In this document: positions 47,001 through 54,529 of the stretch, piece by piece
Numbering within the stretch: position 1 is the first letter of the stretch
How the letters are laid out: every line of letters starts with the position of its first letter
NCBI GenBank assembly: GCA_009760855.2
Contig: WPIO01000021.1
Coordinates: 186,001-250,000, forward strand
Length of the DNA: 64,000 nucleotides
Source of the DNA: Cristatella mucedo
Lineage: Eukaryota > Bryozoa > Phylactolaemata > Cristatellidae
Direction of reading: 5' to 3'
Notes under the pieces: model-generated
What the model was told of the DNA's origin: nothing
What the model saw: the letters and a program-made list of their open reading frames with translations, nothing else
The model's database searches: none
Program-made: the position numbers and the translations under genes

Positions 47001-50000
47001 AAGTAGTCTCACTGGTGTGCACCACCGCCTCGTAGAGGCCAGAGTGCGACCAGAGAGAGGGACGGGACGGCGGATGTCGCTAGACATCATGCATCATTGG
47101 GCGCTTTTTGTTTTCCTCATCGCCGTGAAAGAGTCATTTACGAACGTCTAGACTTCGAGCTAAGTGAATGCGGCACGCGTGCCTAGGTGGGCGCGAGCTG
47201 AAGCCCGTCGCAACATGGCGGCGGCTCAGAACTGACGGCTCAACTGCTGCTCAACCTGGCTCTAGGTGCCTGTCTGCCAGGAGACAGGGAAGGCTAAGTG
47301 CTTCAGAGGTTCACGAGATTGCTGCCACGAATGACTTGACCTCAGCAGCTGCGCGTTTGGCAGTGCAGCAGCTGCTGCTGCACTGCGCAGTATCGAACTG
47401 CCGCTGCACTGCACAGAACACTCGCGGCCTCCTGTTCCGGTCCAAGCGCACTGAGCTCACTCAGCTTGGCAGCTTGGCATGAATCTAGAAAAGCAGCTGA
47501 GTTAAGGTTTCGTTTGCCGGTCAATATTGGTGAGCTGTGGGGGTTAGCCTCTGCTGTTAGCCGTCTACGGTCTGACTGGTGAGTAGGACCGAAATCCGCC
47601 TCCTTACTTTGCTGAGCTACCGCGGCTCTTTAGCTGATTTAGCAGCCTCTTTTTGTATAGCCGCAGAAGAGCATTAAGGGCTGTCACCACCTCTTGCAGC
47701 TTGCAATAAAGGGTTATTGGGCTCTCTATAATTTTGTGCTTATTGGCAAAGTATAGTATGTCAACATAGCAATTCTAATACTTGAAGTGCTTCGCGAGCA
47801 GCGCTACGGTTTTTCTGTACATTTAAGCGAGGTGCTAGATGCTCGATCGATCGAGTCGCGGCGATTCTGCCGAGCTGGTTTGGTCCAGCGGTTAAGGTGC
47901 TCGCCCAGACCAAGGTCTGGCTGAGGTCGTGAGCTCGAGCCGCGAGGCATGTGTGAAGCGCCTGAATAGAGACTATGTTCTCTTGGGGCGCTATACAAAT
48001 GAATTGTATTTTTTAATGAATCATTCGATTCTAGGTCTCTAAAAGGAGTGTTTCATACTGATTTTTCTTTATACTATTAAATAACATAACGATTATTGCG
48101 TAGAAATCTCTGCGCAAATATTTTAATAATAATGAGCTGTCGGGGCTGTTGGTGTCTTTCAGATTCTTTACGATAGTTGTGGTCTACCTGGTGCTTGGTT
48201 CGCTCTACATGAAATTCCGCAAGAATGCCACCGGAAAAGAAATTATACCAAATTACAGCTATTGGATCAGCATGGTGTCTTCAGCTAAGGTAAGCGCTGT
48301 TGACCTACTCAGCTTTGTTTCGGCTCGCGTCGATTCACCTTGAGCTCAGTCAAGCAAAAAACGAGAGCAACGTTGACACTCCTGGAGAATAACGCAACAA
48401 AAAACATCCATGTTTTATGCTACCTTCCCTATAAGGCATTCCCCTTCCTCTAAGTAATTCCCCTTCTCACAACTCACCCCCTAAATGCATTTCTCACTTG
48501 GTTCACCTTACACTCTCAAACTCTTACTCTTTTTTCCGACATATAGCGTCTCATTCGATTACACTTGGGATTCTTTCCTTCGGCAGTCCTTTTGGATACA
48601 TGAATCCTTAGGAATCTGTCTGCATGTTATTACTAACAAATGAAATTATTGCTTTCTAGCATGAGTAAAGTGCCAAGAAATAAATTTAGTTCTCTTAGGG
48701 CACTATAAATTTTTATTATTACTATAACAATTGTATTATTATCGTTAGTACGATACCAAACATTCTTGAATGTTTGTCTCTCCACTGCTCGTGGGAAATA
48801 ACGGCTTATCGAGAAAATTCTAATTAGCGTTCCACGCTACCATTGAGCTGAAACAAATGACATCATCATTCAAGATAACTGAGGAACTTCACTGCCGCAG
48901 GCCTCTTAGACTCATCGCTAGCATTCTATACGTTTATCACCAGATGTGTGTTAGAGATTGAGAACTGACTTAAATGAAAGGTGAGGCTCCGACGGGATTT
49001 CGATAGGGCCTGCTCAAATTAGTCCAGCTCTTATCGAGTGGTATTAGATCACGTTGCAGGCTCAAGCCGTGAGGAGTCTTTTTGACGTATCTTCACGGTT
49101 TCCCTTGCATTTGTTCCTTTATTCAGTACCTGCCGAGCAAATAGCCCCGAGCTGGAGTATTGGTTCTCGCTCTTATGCTGACGACGCAGGCTTCCCTTAT
49201 TATATTATTCAAGCCCTCGGAGTCAGCAGCAATGATTAAAAAACTGATCAAATGAATTTTTTTCAGACGTAAATATACATTTTGCATCTCAAGCGAATTC
49301 CTTAGACTAGACGACGACCAAATTGAATCCCTCCGTTTTGAAACGCTAAGCATATACCTAAAATCAGCGATGAATCTCTTTCGATAGGTGACATAGTTGT
49401 TGAGTCAATCTTCAAGCACTTGTAATTAGAATTTCCTTAACGACCACCCGATTCTTATTCTGCAGACATGATAATACGCCTAGTCATCACGAATGTTTTC
49501 ACTCTGCTTTCATGTAATACTCATTTCAGTGGCTTGATAAGGATTATCCTGGCCCAGCTAACTGTTGCTAGAAGCTGTAAGTTTGCTTTAGTGATGACAC
49601 GGACTTTTCCTTAGACCCTAGGTACGGGTGCTAGATCGGTAGTTACACGAAAAACTGTGCAGTCATGTGTCTCTTTTCTAAAAGAGTTGTTGAGGCTCTC
49701 TTTTAATAGCGGATGTATTCCACATTTCTCCTAATGATCTGCAACTATCACCAAGGCTTCGGTCCACCCTACGTTGCTAAGCCGCTACAACATCTAAACA
49801 CTAATGTGATATTGATTACAGATGACTCAGATTTGATCATGAACCTATATCTGCAAACACGTAGTCATTGCTATCTTACAATGGGAGCTGCAATCACCAA
49901 TATTTATTATAAGCCTCAATTTGAAGCTATACTAATTGACGTCTGGTTGTACCAGCGTTCAGCTCCATCGAACCAACTTGTGGCGGTTGACTTGTATTTG

Positions 50001-51439
50001 CATTTCTCCGGCAACTATTGAGATAATTCTACGAGTCTTTGCACGAGCTTCTAAATATTCACTTTAATGAGTTCTTCTATAGCCAATTGTGCGTGTATTC
50101 TGCTGATAGGTTAGTGTAGCAGCAGGATCAGAGCCAGAAATTTGTCCCTTCGGCCATATGGAGCCTGACCATGAGCAGGCTAGCCAGATTTGATATCCTC
50201 ACTGACTCTAAGCCCGGCGATTAGTGCTCGGACTTCATGTCCCAGGTCATACATTTGAGCGCTGAACCAAGCACCTTTTATTTTCAGGCGCACGCTGGGT
50301 GTACGCCAATACAGTTCTCATTGTGCTACAGAATGAGGCTGTTTAAGTAGCGAATCTTTAGCCGTTATGCACAATCTAAGAGTTAAACTTTTTTGGCTAG
50401 CTTACGATGCAACTGACAGATCATAAAGCTAAGAGCATTCAATTTAAAGGTATTCAAAACGGTTATTAGTGGTAGAAGTACGAACCTTAACCCTTTTAAA
50501 TCTCGGAAAGAGCCCAAGTAGATCTACTGGTGGTATGCAAGTCAATTCTTATTTTGAACAATTAAACAACCAAAACTAGTATTATGGCATAAGGACTATT
50601 TCTGTGCTTTGTCACTGACTATTAAGTCATTCAAAAGGCAGTAAAGTTTACTATATCTTGAAAATCCCTAATTGTGATTATTTGTAACCTGGCTCAGGGG
50701 TGAAATGCTAGCCTTTGAAAACCTATGTCGTGGGCTTCAACCTTACAGAATATGTAGAGCGCATGGATATAGATTAAGTTCTCTTAGAGCCAAACAAAAA
50801 TGAATTCTAGTTTTATATTTAAGGCTCGTACTAATACGTTTTCGCTTCGACGGCTGCTCATCCCTTCAACTATCAATCCGTGCTTAACTACTCTTGGGTG
50901 GCTTCAGACATACTCTCTGTGCTCCCTCGAAGACACGCTCTTTCTCTCGTCAGAAGCTGAAACGAAACAACGGAGGCATTAGCGTAGCTATAGCTCACTA
51001 CGTAGCGATACGAGAAAGTAATAGCACCCTTTAAGTGTACCGTATCAGAAATTAGTGTGAACCTCGGGTCAAGGCAAGATAACGCACTCTCAGGCTTTGG
51101 CCGAGCGGCCATTGGTGGTCTTCTGAGTATCTAAATGTTGGTTCAACCATCAATTGCACCAAGCTCCATTGTGTCTGATCGTTAGGTTAACCGTCAATTG
51201 AATAACGCTCCATCTACCACAGAATGGTCATAAGTGCATGCACAGACTATTAAATGTTCGGGACTATAATTCATATCATAACCCATATTAGAGGTGCGAA
51301 CAGTATGAAAACTGCATATTTACTACATGCACTGGCTTGACTGCACGGCGAGCACTCGTGAATTTTCATTTTATTTTTACAGGACGGCATATATTTCGTG
51401 ATAAGAAGGAAGAAGCGGACTGGTTATGATAACATTTAA
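16850..51439 (+). CDS. M6PR: MRH-domain type I membrane protein, cation-dependent mannose-6-phosphate receptor-like (7 exons)
   Basis: Exons 16850-17007, 31512-31617, 36188-36303, 39505-39589, 44986-45083, 48163-48289 and 51383-51439 join in phase to 248 residues plus TAA. Seen: signal peptide (1-21); MRH domain about 28-165 with six Cys (31, 69, 84, 90, 135, 165), VYSWNPC (63-69) and FYGLGTQ (97-103); Gly-rich linker; membrane span about 179-203; a tail of about 45 residues with KEIIPNYSYW and KDGIYFV, ending YDNI. By family alignment Q91, R127, E149 and Y155/Y156 fit the four residues that contact mannose-type sugar in MRH lectins, so sugar binding is inferred. The likely role is Golgi-to-endosome sorting of lysosomal cargo; a related MRH cargo receptor is the alternative. 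The tail lacks an acidic dileucine, but the terminal YxxI could be an AP-binding signal. One intron is GC-AG. Human CD-MPR is of similar size. Confidence 0.9.
17790..18375 (-). repeat. old LINE relic
   Basis: The minus-strand order matches younger copies: a diverged ATCAAAGCTGCCGAAATATC-type RT start near 18.33 kb, a decayed FYADD area near 18.1 kb and the LDDHI area near 17.82 kb. Indels have destroyed the frame. Confidence 0.6.
18765..18925 (-). repeat. tRNA-derived SINE, family B
   Basis: On the minus strand: GGCCCAGTGGTTAAATTGCT, GTCGTGGGCTCAAGCC, then GAAGCGCCTGCATAGAGATT and TTCTTCTAGGGGCTATACAA (the LINE-like tail). Confidence 0.72.
19030..19810 (+). repeat. old LINE relic
   Basis: Plus-strand pieces DDTKLRLSFDSSQP-like near 19.05 kb, LHDHVSFTV near 19.17 kb, AKIRACLDINRKAQLANAFVT near 19.23-19.3 kb and LASYKFSNRF near 19.43 kb line up with the LINE ORF2 C-terminal half. 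Many frameshifts. Confidence 0.62.
20160..20960 (-). repeat. old LINE relic, diverged subfamily
   Basis: AAT-repeat tail at 20160 and a hairpin remnant. Minus-strand reading has INLKSFGERAFKSDAPKVWK. The rest is frameshifted. Confidence 0.62.
22040..22620 (+). repeat. relic of second LINE family
   Basis: Plus-strand LSDDKPELLVLKSRL near 22.09 kb, then MMNMAARLATQIS-like, LLKELRWLPVDQRIQS-like and LTLAHKSRHRL-like pieces at 22.41-22.56 kb. These match the second family at 58.3-59.6 kb better than the abundant one. Confidence 0.6.
23460..24470 (-). pseudogene. hAT-superfamily transposase relic
   Basis: On the minus strand from about 24460: CRTWLFYSPSKQSACCIC, like the TTF-type zinc-finger entry of ZMYM/hAT proteins. 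After a gap come LRQRCLDL and DVDETELSTKYVTV (24.06-24.0 kb), then RNLRFACQVILTIAA and VASCERSFSKLKIM...RQDRLSDSAFLNIEEE (23.88-23.70 kb), the hAT C-terminal dimerisation signature. Stops and a large internal deletion make it dead. Sequence to 23.46 kb with GGGCGCGCCCTTTGTAACTT (minus) may be its 3' end. Confidence 0.75.
25264..26440 (-). pseudogene. RNase H of the same element, split by a foldback insertion
   Basis: FLLQTDASDRGIAAVLSQ (catalytic Asp) and HPVAYY precede the insertion. After it YSKKLLPREERYPTVEKEC (catalytic Glu) and, in another frame, FIAETDQRSLTWLDSF and HKAGRLNGDADGFPRA follow. Confidence 0.85.
25541..26239. mobile_element. 699-bp foldback element, perfect 196-bp inverted arms
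   Basis: Arms 25541-25736 and 26044-26239 are identical as reverse complements by reading. The termini are TGTAGCGCCCGG...CCGGGCGCTACA, and ATAG is duplicated at 25537-25540 and 26240-26243. The loop (25737-26043) has no gene I recognise. It sits inside the RNase H coding region. TG...CA ends with a 4-bp duplication suggest an LTR-type integrase product with one terminal repeat inverted; a MITE is the alternative. Reading frames in the arms are incidental. Confidence 0.9.
26560..27494 (-). pseudogene. reverse transcriptase of the same element
   Basis: PYRIPHAFR and DMFEEGIIERSSSDWCSPIV, then a frameshift at the run of eight T (about 27083-27090). After it come RFITTLDLTNGYWQVPM (first catalytic Asp), PFGLQGAPASFQRPMNQVL and SYLDDLVIH (the YxDD box as YLDD). 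A linker of about 80 residues joins it to the integrase C-terminus. Confidence 0.88.
27498..27690 (-). repeat. tRNA-derived SINE, family A, inserted in the gypsy-class element
   Basis: On the minus strand: GAGCCGTGATGGCACACCAG, GTAAGGCGGTTGC, box B GTGGGTTCGATTCC, body GCAAGCGGTGGTGATAGCC, end AGCTAGAACTTATTTATTTA. TGAT flanks both sides, consistent with a short target duplication. Removing it restores VFHI-NMLRA in the host reading frame. Confidence 0.85.
27690..28000 (-). pseudogene. integrase C-terminal domain of the same element
   Basis: QAGQNVMSHVLAIRERTESM, LGDRVLVLLPTSSDRL and AQWQGPYEVTERMGEVNYAV are the GPF/GPY-type module. The reading stops at RRRVFHI, where the SINE enters; NMLRA on the other side continues it. 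Confidence 0.85.
28000..29105 (-). pseudogene. LINE (CR1/L2-like) 3' half inserted in integrase
   Basis: Among the best-preserved copies: [92 protein letters not shown] and [20 protein letters not shown] in one frame of over 280 codons. It is followed by the 3' hairpin (about 28016-28060) and a TAATAATAATAATAAT tail at 27991-28005 on the plus strand. It is 5'-truncated. Its frame fuses with the upstream integrase frame, giving an open run of 353 codons (29284-28223). Confidence 0.9.
29110..29654 (-). pseudogene. integrase core of gypsy-class element
   Basis: PFRRIGMDLVGPITRSRSG holds the first catalytic Asp, and EILTDQGSNFTGKLL the second. After a frameshift near 29.31 kb, YHPQTDGLVDRFNQTLKT follows, in which the usual catalytic Glu is Asp. 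It continues into DYSRRSC and is cut at about 29105 by a LINE. Confidence 0.85.
29778..31280 (-). pseudogene. longest LINE (CR1/L2-like) copy, RT nearly complete
   Basis: 31282-30620 (minus): SKFQSGFRANHSTESALLRV, LLVLLDLSAAFDTIDH (catalytic Asp), [34 protein letters not shown] small deletion near 30.66 kb shifts the frame, and 30614-29823 carries the rest ([15 protein letters not shown]). It ends in the 3' hairpin and AAT repeats at 29780-29794. The endonuclease and N-terminal RT are missing (5' truncation). Confidence 0.92.
31512..31617 (+). CDS. M6PR: MRH gene exon 2
   Basis: Acceptor TTTTTGGTAG, donor GCC/GTAAGC. Encodes FDNMYSSFDVYSWNPC and an acidic DDDGNAEGCGKIA segment. Phase 2-to-0; the first base completes Arg53 with exon 1. 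Confidence 0.9.
31846..31930 (-). repeat. bare LINE 3' terminus, 85 bp
   Basis: TAATAATAATAATAGTGCAC, then AAAGCGCCCTCAGAGAAC...TAGGCGCTTTACC and TTTGCTGCAGAGGGA: only the hairpin and tail of the LINE, a very short 5'-truncated insertion. Confidence 0.85.
32001..32188 (-). mobile_element. SPIN-like hAT MITE
   Basis: Begins CAGCGGTTCTCAACCTGTGG and GTCGTGACCCC; ends GGAAGGTTTAGAACGTAGCTG, so the termini are imperfect inverted repeats. Blocks such as CCCTTTCACAGGAGTCGCCT, AATTTTATGGTTGGGGTCGC and GAACTGTATTAAAGGGTTGC fit, in order, the non-autonomous SPIN family as I remember it, with the middle deleted. The strand follows the usual SPIN orientation. No clear 8-bp target duplication is left. 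Confidence 0.8.
33165..34150 (-). repeat. two adjacent LINE relics, second family
   Basis: 33.17-33.72 kb (minus): STRSVTHGVPQRSVHCHCL and YHFYADNIQPYLSFKLS (RT region). 33.73-34.15 kb: KKLVQNFAARLVCRG and the following C-terminal area. Their order shows two separate insertions. Confidence 0.65.
34253..34835 (+). repeat. LINE (CR1/L2-like) 3' relic
   Basis: Plus-strand remnants of the AARLV...HWL region, CLVYRERRSRH-like, TNLKSFGGHA-like and LTTFKKK, then GTGCCTAGAAAGAGAATGAG...TCTCTGAGG and an ATT-rich tail at 34.80-34.84 kb. Confidence 0.7.
36188..36303 (+). CDS. M6PR: MRH gene exon 3
   Basis: Acceptor TCTTTAAG, donor AACAG/GTGAGA. Encodes ACQKHSSGFYGLGTQ...GGYVEIQYKSQYGN. The CQ...LGTQ and I-x-Y patterns are the MRH core, and Q91 is the candidate sugar-binding Gln. 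Ends in phase 2. Confidence 0.9.
36915..37345 (-). repeat. old LINE 3' relic
   Basis: AAT repeats at 36916-36934, then AAAGAGCCTAAAGAGAACTA and CTATATAGGCGCTTTACC, followed by diverged 3' sequence. Confidence 0.65.
37413..38200 (-). pseudogene. young LINE 3' end with chimeric 5' junction
   Basis: 38046-37642 (minus): [56 protein letters not shown]. Intact hairpin and AAT tail at 37413-37475. Beyond 38.10 kb the sequence departs from other copies: the motif GATCCTGGACAAGTAGGCGTG replaces the expected LINE stretch and also occurs, bar one base, at 37151. Confidence 0.85.
39505..39589 (+). CDS. M6PR: MRH gene exon 4, GC donor
   Basis: Acceptor GCATTTTTCAG. Encodes (R)TAHVQLQC...ASGEKQPDNY with the candidate binding residues R127 and E149. 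The only phase-0 junction that keeps the frame into exon 5 is TAT/GCAAGT at 39590, a GC-type donor. The nearby GT at 39594 would shift the phase and lose the exon 5 frame. Confidence 0.82.
41200..41345 (-). repeat. tRNA-derived SINE, family B
   Basis: On the minus strand: GATCGTGTGCTCGAGCCCC (box-B-like), GAAGCGCATGGACATAGATT, then TTCTCTTAAGGGGCTAAACA. The neighbouring long minus-strand frame runs into it and is not a gene. Confidence 0.65.
41730..42035 (-). repeat. LINE 3' relic
   Basis: AATAATAGTAATAATACATT tail, CTTAATCTCTTTCTAGCCAC and the diverged non-coding 3' region (ATGTGGTTAGTGG-like, AGTGTCGGCACTCATAAG). Confidence 0.68.
42410..43320 (+). repeat. LINE relic
   Basis: Plus strand: LNDHKINLLVDRQPS-like start, SYLATWLTTSVVTSLLVFCN-like block, then RSLHCMPQPTCPNYFP, THLKSMRNRAF-like, and a decayed hairpin near 43.25 kb. 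Confidence 0.65.
43625..44072 (+). repeat. LINE 3' piece with internal deletion
   Basis: CGGGCTTGTTTAGACAGGCA jumps directly to AACCTCAAATCCTATGGAGA, skipping several hundred bases present in full copies. It then runs through the 3' region to TTTATCAAGTGTATTATTAT. Confidence 0.75.
44986..45083 (+). CDS. M6PR: MRH gene exon 5 (end of MRH, start of membrane span)
   Basis: Acceptor TATTATTTAG, donor ATAAT/GTAAGT (phase 2). Encodes YFTVVGNISCPVKTTG, which closes the lectin domain, then a NPGGGG linker and ITVGSILVI. Confidence 0.85.
46318..46490 (-). repeat. tRNA-derived SINE, family A (old)
   Basis: Minus strand: GGTCTTAGCCCAATGGTAAC (box-A-like), GTCGTGGCTTTGAGTCCAGC, GCAAGCAGCGGTGGTGACAG, matching the body of family A. 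A short (GTTA)n run follows at 46480-46498. Confidence 0.65.
47624..47725 (-). repeat. SINE family A fragment
   Basis: TTTAGCTGATTTAGCAGCCTC, TATAGCCGCAGAAGAGCATT and CACCACCTCTTGCAGC match the body of family A; the tRNA-like head is absent. Confidence 0.65.
47865..48012 (+). repeat. tRNA-derived SINE, family B (plus-strand copy)
   Basis: TGGTTTGGTCCAGCGGTTAAG (box A region), GGTCGTGAGCTCGAGCC (box B), then AAGCGCCTGAATAGAGACTA and TTCTCTTGGGGCGCTATACA. The tail folds as AGCGCC...GGCGCT with an inner AGAGA/TTCTCT pairing, like the LINE 3' end. Confidence 0.78.
48163..48289 (+). CDS. M6PR: MRH gene exon 6 (membrane span and tail)
   Basis: Acceptor GTGTCTTTCAG, donor GCTAAG/GTAAGC. Encodes FFTIVVVYLVLGSLYMKF, then basic residues and GKEIIPNYSYWISM. 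The PNYxxW box just inside the membrane is characteristic of invertebrate single-MRH receptors and corresponds to the FW region of the vertebrate CD-MPR tail. Confidence 0.92.
48655..48725 (+). repeat. LINE 3' terminus
   Basis: AGTAAAGTGCCAAGAAATAA, TTTAGTTCTCTTAGGGCACT and an ATTATTACTATAA tail. Confidence 0.65.
50690..50805 (+). repeat. SINE family B (old)
   Basis: GGCTCAGGGGTGAAATGCTAG, GTCGTGGGCTTCAACC, then GAGCGCATGGATATAGATTA and AGTTCTCTTAGAGCC. Confidence 0.6.
51383..51439 (+). CDS. M6PR: MRH gene terminal exon
   Basis: Acceptor TTATTTTTACAG. Encodes DGIYFVIRRKKRTGYDNI and TAA. The KDG-x-x-FV start fits the family tail. The last four residues YDNI match the YxxPhi sorting consensus. 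Confidence 0.92.
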   Translation, partial: DGIYFVIRRKKRTGYDNI

Positions 51440-51478
51440 AGTTGAAATACTTTCCATCACATATCTAAAAGTCTTGAC

Positions 51479-51484
51479 AATAAA
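51479..51484 (+). other. poly(A) signal of MRH gene
   Basis: AATAAA 40 bp after the stop codon, in an otherwise short 3' UTR. Confidence 0.7.
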
Positions 51485-54329
51485 GCATGGGGCTTTATTT
51501 TCCTTAAGACGTCATATAGGGCTTTCAAGTGCTGTCAACGCATTGACGGACCTTCGAACAAGCGGATAAAAAGAAACCAGACTCAATAAGCGACCAAGGA
51601 GCAACAGCTGTTGCACTGTCGAGTAGAAGCGTTTTGTTGTATTTACATTATTCCTTAACCCAGACTGTTATCACTTGTATTCGATAGCAAAACCGAGGAC
51701 TCAGTTCAGCAACGTGCAGAAAGAACAGCTACCCTCAGTGAAAACAAAGCGAATTATGGTCTCTTCAACGCTGGCTGATCAAAGGCTTTGTTATTTACTA
51801 CAGCCAGCAATGATCGTAATACAAAGCCTGTTTTCGTAACGCCTTAGGATAAATCACATCTCTATCCTTGTACTGTACAAATCAACGCAAAAAAAGCCCT
51901 ACCCATAATTACATGAAAACTATCGTAATTAGAAAAGCTTGCTAAAGGAAAAAAGAAGGCACTCATTGCCTCTGATTAGTCGAATCCCTGTTTGTAATAT
52001 GCACTGAATTATGCAGTGGCAATGTCACTAATCACACAGAAAAGAGATTCTATGGGGATATTCGATAAGTCAACCGATCACGTCGCTTTCATGCATAGCA
52101 TTTTGTTTCTTAGACCTATCTAGCAGAATAGACAACTTCTCAAGCATATAAATAAAATATTGTAGCACGTGTTCTAGGCTATGAAAATATCAAAAAGTAA
52201 ATTCCGCTTTCAGCTCGAACATTCGTGAATTAATTGTGGCACGCAAATGAATGACTGCTAGTTAATTTGGGCCTAAGATGGTTGGATTATAATTAATGCC
52301 ATCCTTATAAGCACATTGAATTTATGCACCTCCTTCTGAAGTATCAAGGTAATACCAAAAGCTACTCAAGATGATGGACATTTATATATCTCTGCAGTAG
52401 TAGTGTAACAGATGACTTGCTATCATTTTCTGGGGAATCAAAATCTGGGAGCCTTCGAATTTCAGTCAGGAATTGTATCAATTCTGATTATAAATATCTC
52501 CAAACCAAGCCTTGGGGTCACCTATATTGACAACCAGAGCTTCTTTATTATTCAACTCCTCAGCTTGAACGAGCATATCTAGCTATGCTTCTAGATAATT
52601 ACTTATTGTGCTTCATATCCAATTCCTAGATGCTACCTTTGTCTTACTATTACCCTGTGAGGTTGATAGTTTAGCAGAAAATGAACTGAAGCGTGGGATC
52701 CGTGTCCTAGAGTAACCCGGTCTTCTACCATTAGATAATTTCGGACAAGCAAGCAGCGTGCATATGAACAGTGAATTAGTGCTGGAACTCACTCGGACTC
52801 ATTATTCATAAATAGAAAGCATGCTTTGCTGGTGGTACTGTCAAATCCACGTAAAAGAAAAGATGCAAATGCGTCCACCGAGGCTGAATGATAGATAGAC
52901 AGCCCAGAATACGAAATCTGCCAGTCACATGACTAGGTGGCTAGCCAAAGAACTAAGCTTCCTATGGATATTGGGTAGGCAGTCAACCCCTACAACTTAT
53001 TGTCAAATCTTAATATGACGGTCGTCGGCTGGTGAGTGCGGCGATATGTTTCTACGACATTGATCGGTTCGTTTACGCTGATCGGGGGCTGAGCTGCCTG
53101 TGATAATTCAGCACTAGAAATTCAAAGCCTCGCCACCAAAGCAGTAACTTAAATTGAAGTAGTTCGCCATGGGATCACATATAAAGCAGCACTTCCAACC
53201 AGGCCGACAGCTAAAATGTGTTATATTTATCGTATTTCATGAAGGAGATCGTTTATCGTATTTCAATGAAGCATCTAAAAAGATGGGGAACCTTGTAATA
53301 TTTTGACTTTCCACATCCGCTATATCTGGGCAATCGGATGCCGTGGCTCGAAAGCCTTACGCTTCCCATCAACACACACCTCGTCAGTAGCAAATGTTTG
53401 TTCATTTGGTTGCACGAGTCGGACATCTGTAGGCCGTCTTGCGTGTTTTTATAGTTCTCCTGTATATCTTTCAAGTGAGACTTGCTCGCTCAAATTAACG
53501 TAATGGGTTTAGCAGAAGCACTGCTTTGCTAAGGTTATCAGAAAAAATACTTTAGATCAATAAACAGCCTTGATCCTGAATTTTATATTCATTTGTTTGG
53601 GCATTTTACATTTTGATTACTGCTACGGTTTGACTAGCTCATAGGTTTCAGTTGGCATATAACTTAGTTCTTGAGGCTGGACTCGCAAGCAAAATTTAAA
53701 TCTCCTGACTGTAACTGCATTTCTATTTTTAATGCGACAACTGGCAAAAATCTTTGAGCCAATAATTTCTGCACACTCCTCGAGAAATGATTTATGTGTA
53801 GGGCATTTCAAGCAATCCTCTCTTGATAGACAGAATGCACCAAATAATTAAAGTTCGGAACAAACATAATAGCAAGATTCATCATCTGATATTCTTTGAT
53901 TGCAATAGCCTTCTAGATTTATTTTAATAGATATTCATTAGAAAAAAACAGCGTTAACTCACTTCCAATTCTACAGATCCACTACTAAGTTCACAGCACT
54001 CTTCATCGGTAATCACCGATATATTTCATAGATATTTGCATACGTTTTAAATGGGATGCATAGTGCTTTTGTATGCAAACATAATGTGCAGAATATGTGC
54101 CGGTCTAGCTATATTTATGCATCTGTATATATAAATATATCTATGTTATTTATGTACATCAGGTGCAAATATAATGATAAGACATTTTGCCCTTACAAAT
54201 AGCCCTACTAAACAACAAAGAAAAACATTTCAAACAGACATCTGAGAGATCCAAACACTTAGAATACATCTGTATCGATGACTGATAGATGTTTTTAAGT
54301 ATAAGAGAGTCCCTTGATCCGGATTGCCT
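51485..54329. other. intergenic, nothing recognised
   Basis: Between the convergent 3' ends of the MRH and VPS4-like genes. AT-rich, many stops in all frames. I see no repeat of the families above and no splice-compatible coding signal. Confidence 0.6.
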
Positions 54330-54529
54330 TCAAGCTTTTTCACCGTACTTCTTCGTGAAATCTTCAAATGTTTGTAGCTCTTCCTCTGTCACAGTTGGAA
54401 GCACTTTTTGTAAAGCTTGCAGAAAGTCACTAATCGTTACGGCAGGAATATCCACCAAGCCTTTTGGCAGATCCAATAGAGAAGAATGTACAGCAGCTGG
54501 GTAGTCGAGTTGGCATGGAGAATATGTAC
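54330..54529 (-). CDS. VPS4-like terminal exon
   Basis: Acceptor AATATTGCAG; two bases complete Gly. Encodes [35 protein letters not shown] and [15 protein letters not shown] with TGA at 54332-54330. The reading frame on the opposite strand here is a shadow. Confidence 0.9.

Larger units (their letters stand above)
45084..51382 (+). other. introns 5 and 6 of MRH gene
   Basis: The introns are 45084-48162 and 48290-51382, both GT-AG. They contain SINE copies near 46.4, 47.7, 47.9 and 50.7 kb, a LINE tail at 48.66 kb and a possible RT remnant near 49.1 kb. 45.5-45.95 kb and 46.8-47.5 kb are GC-richer and unexplained. Confidence 0.65.

Noticed and set aside
47168-47482. 104-codon plus-strand frame with Gln/Leu repeats
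   Set aside because: It comes from a GCTGCTG-rich stretch; no domain and no splice support.
47865-47945. A functional tRNA gene
   Set aside because: Box A and box B are present, but the stems do not close into a proper cloverleaf and the unit continues into a SINE tail; other copies are dispersed.
49020-49250. SYADDAG motif as a live RT
   Set aside because: Only a short RT-like scrap (plus strand) in a decayed context; too weak to call more than a possible LINE remnant.
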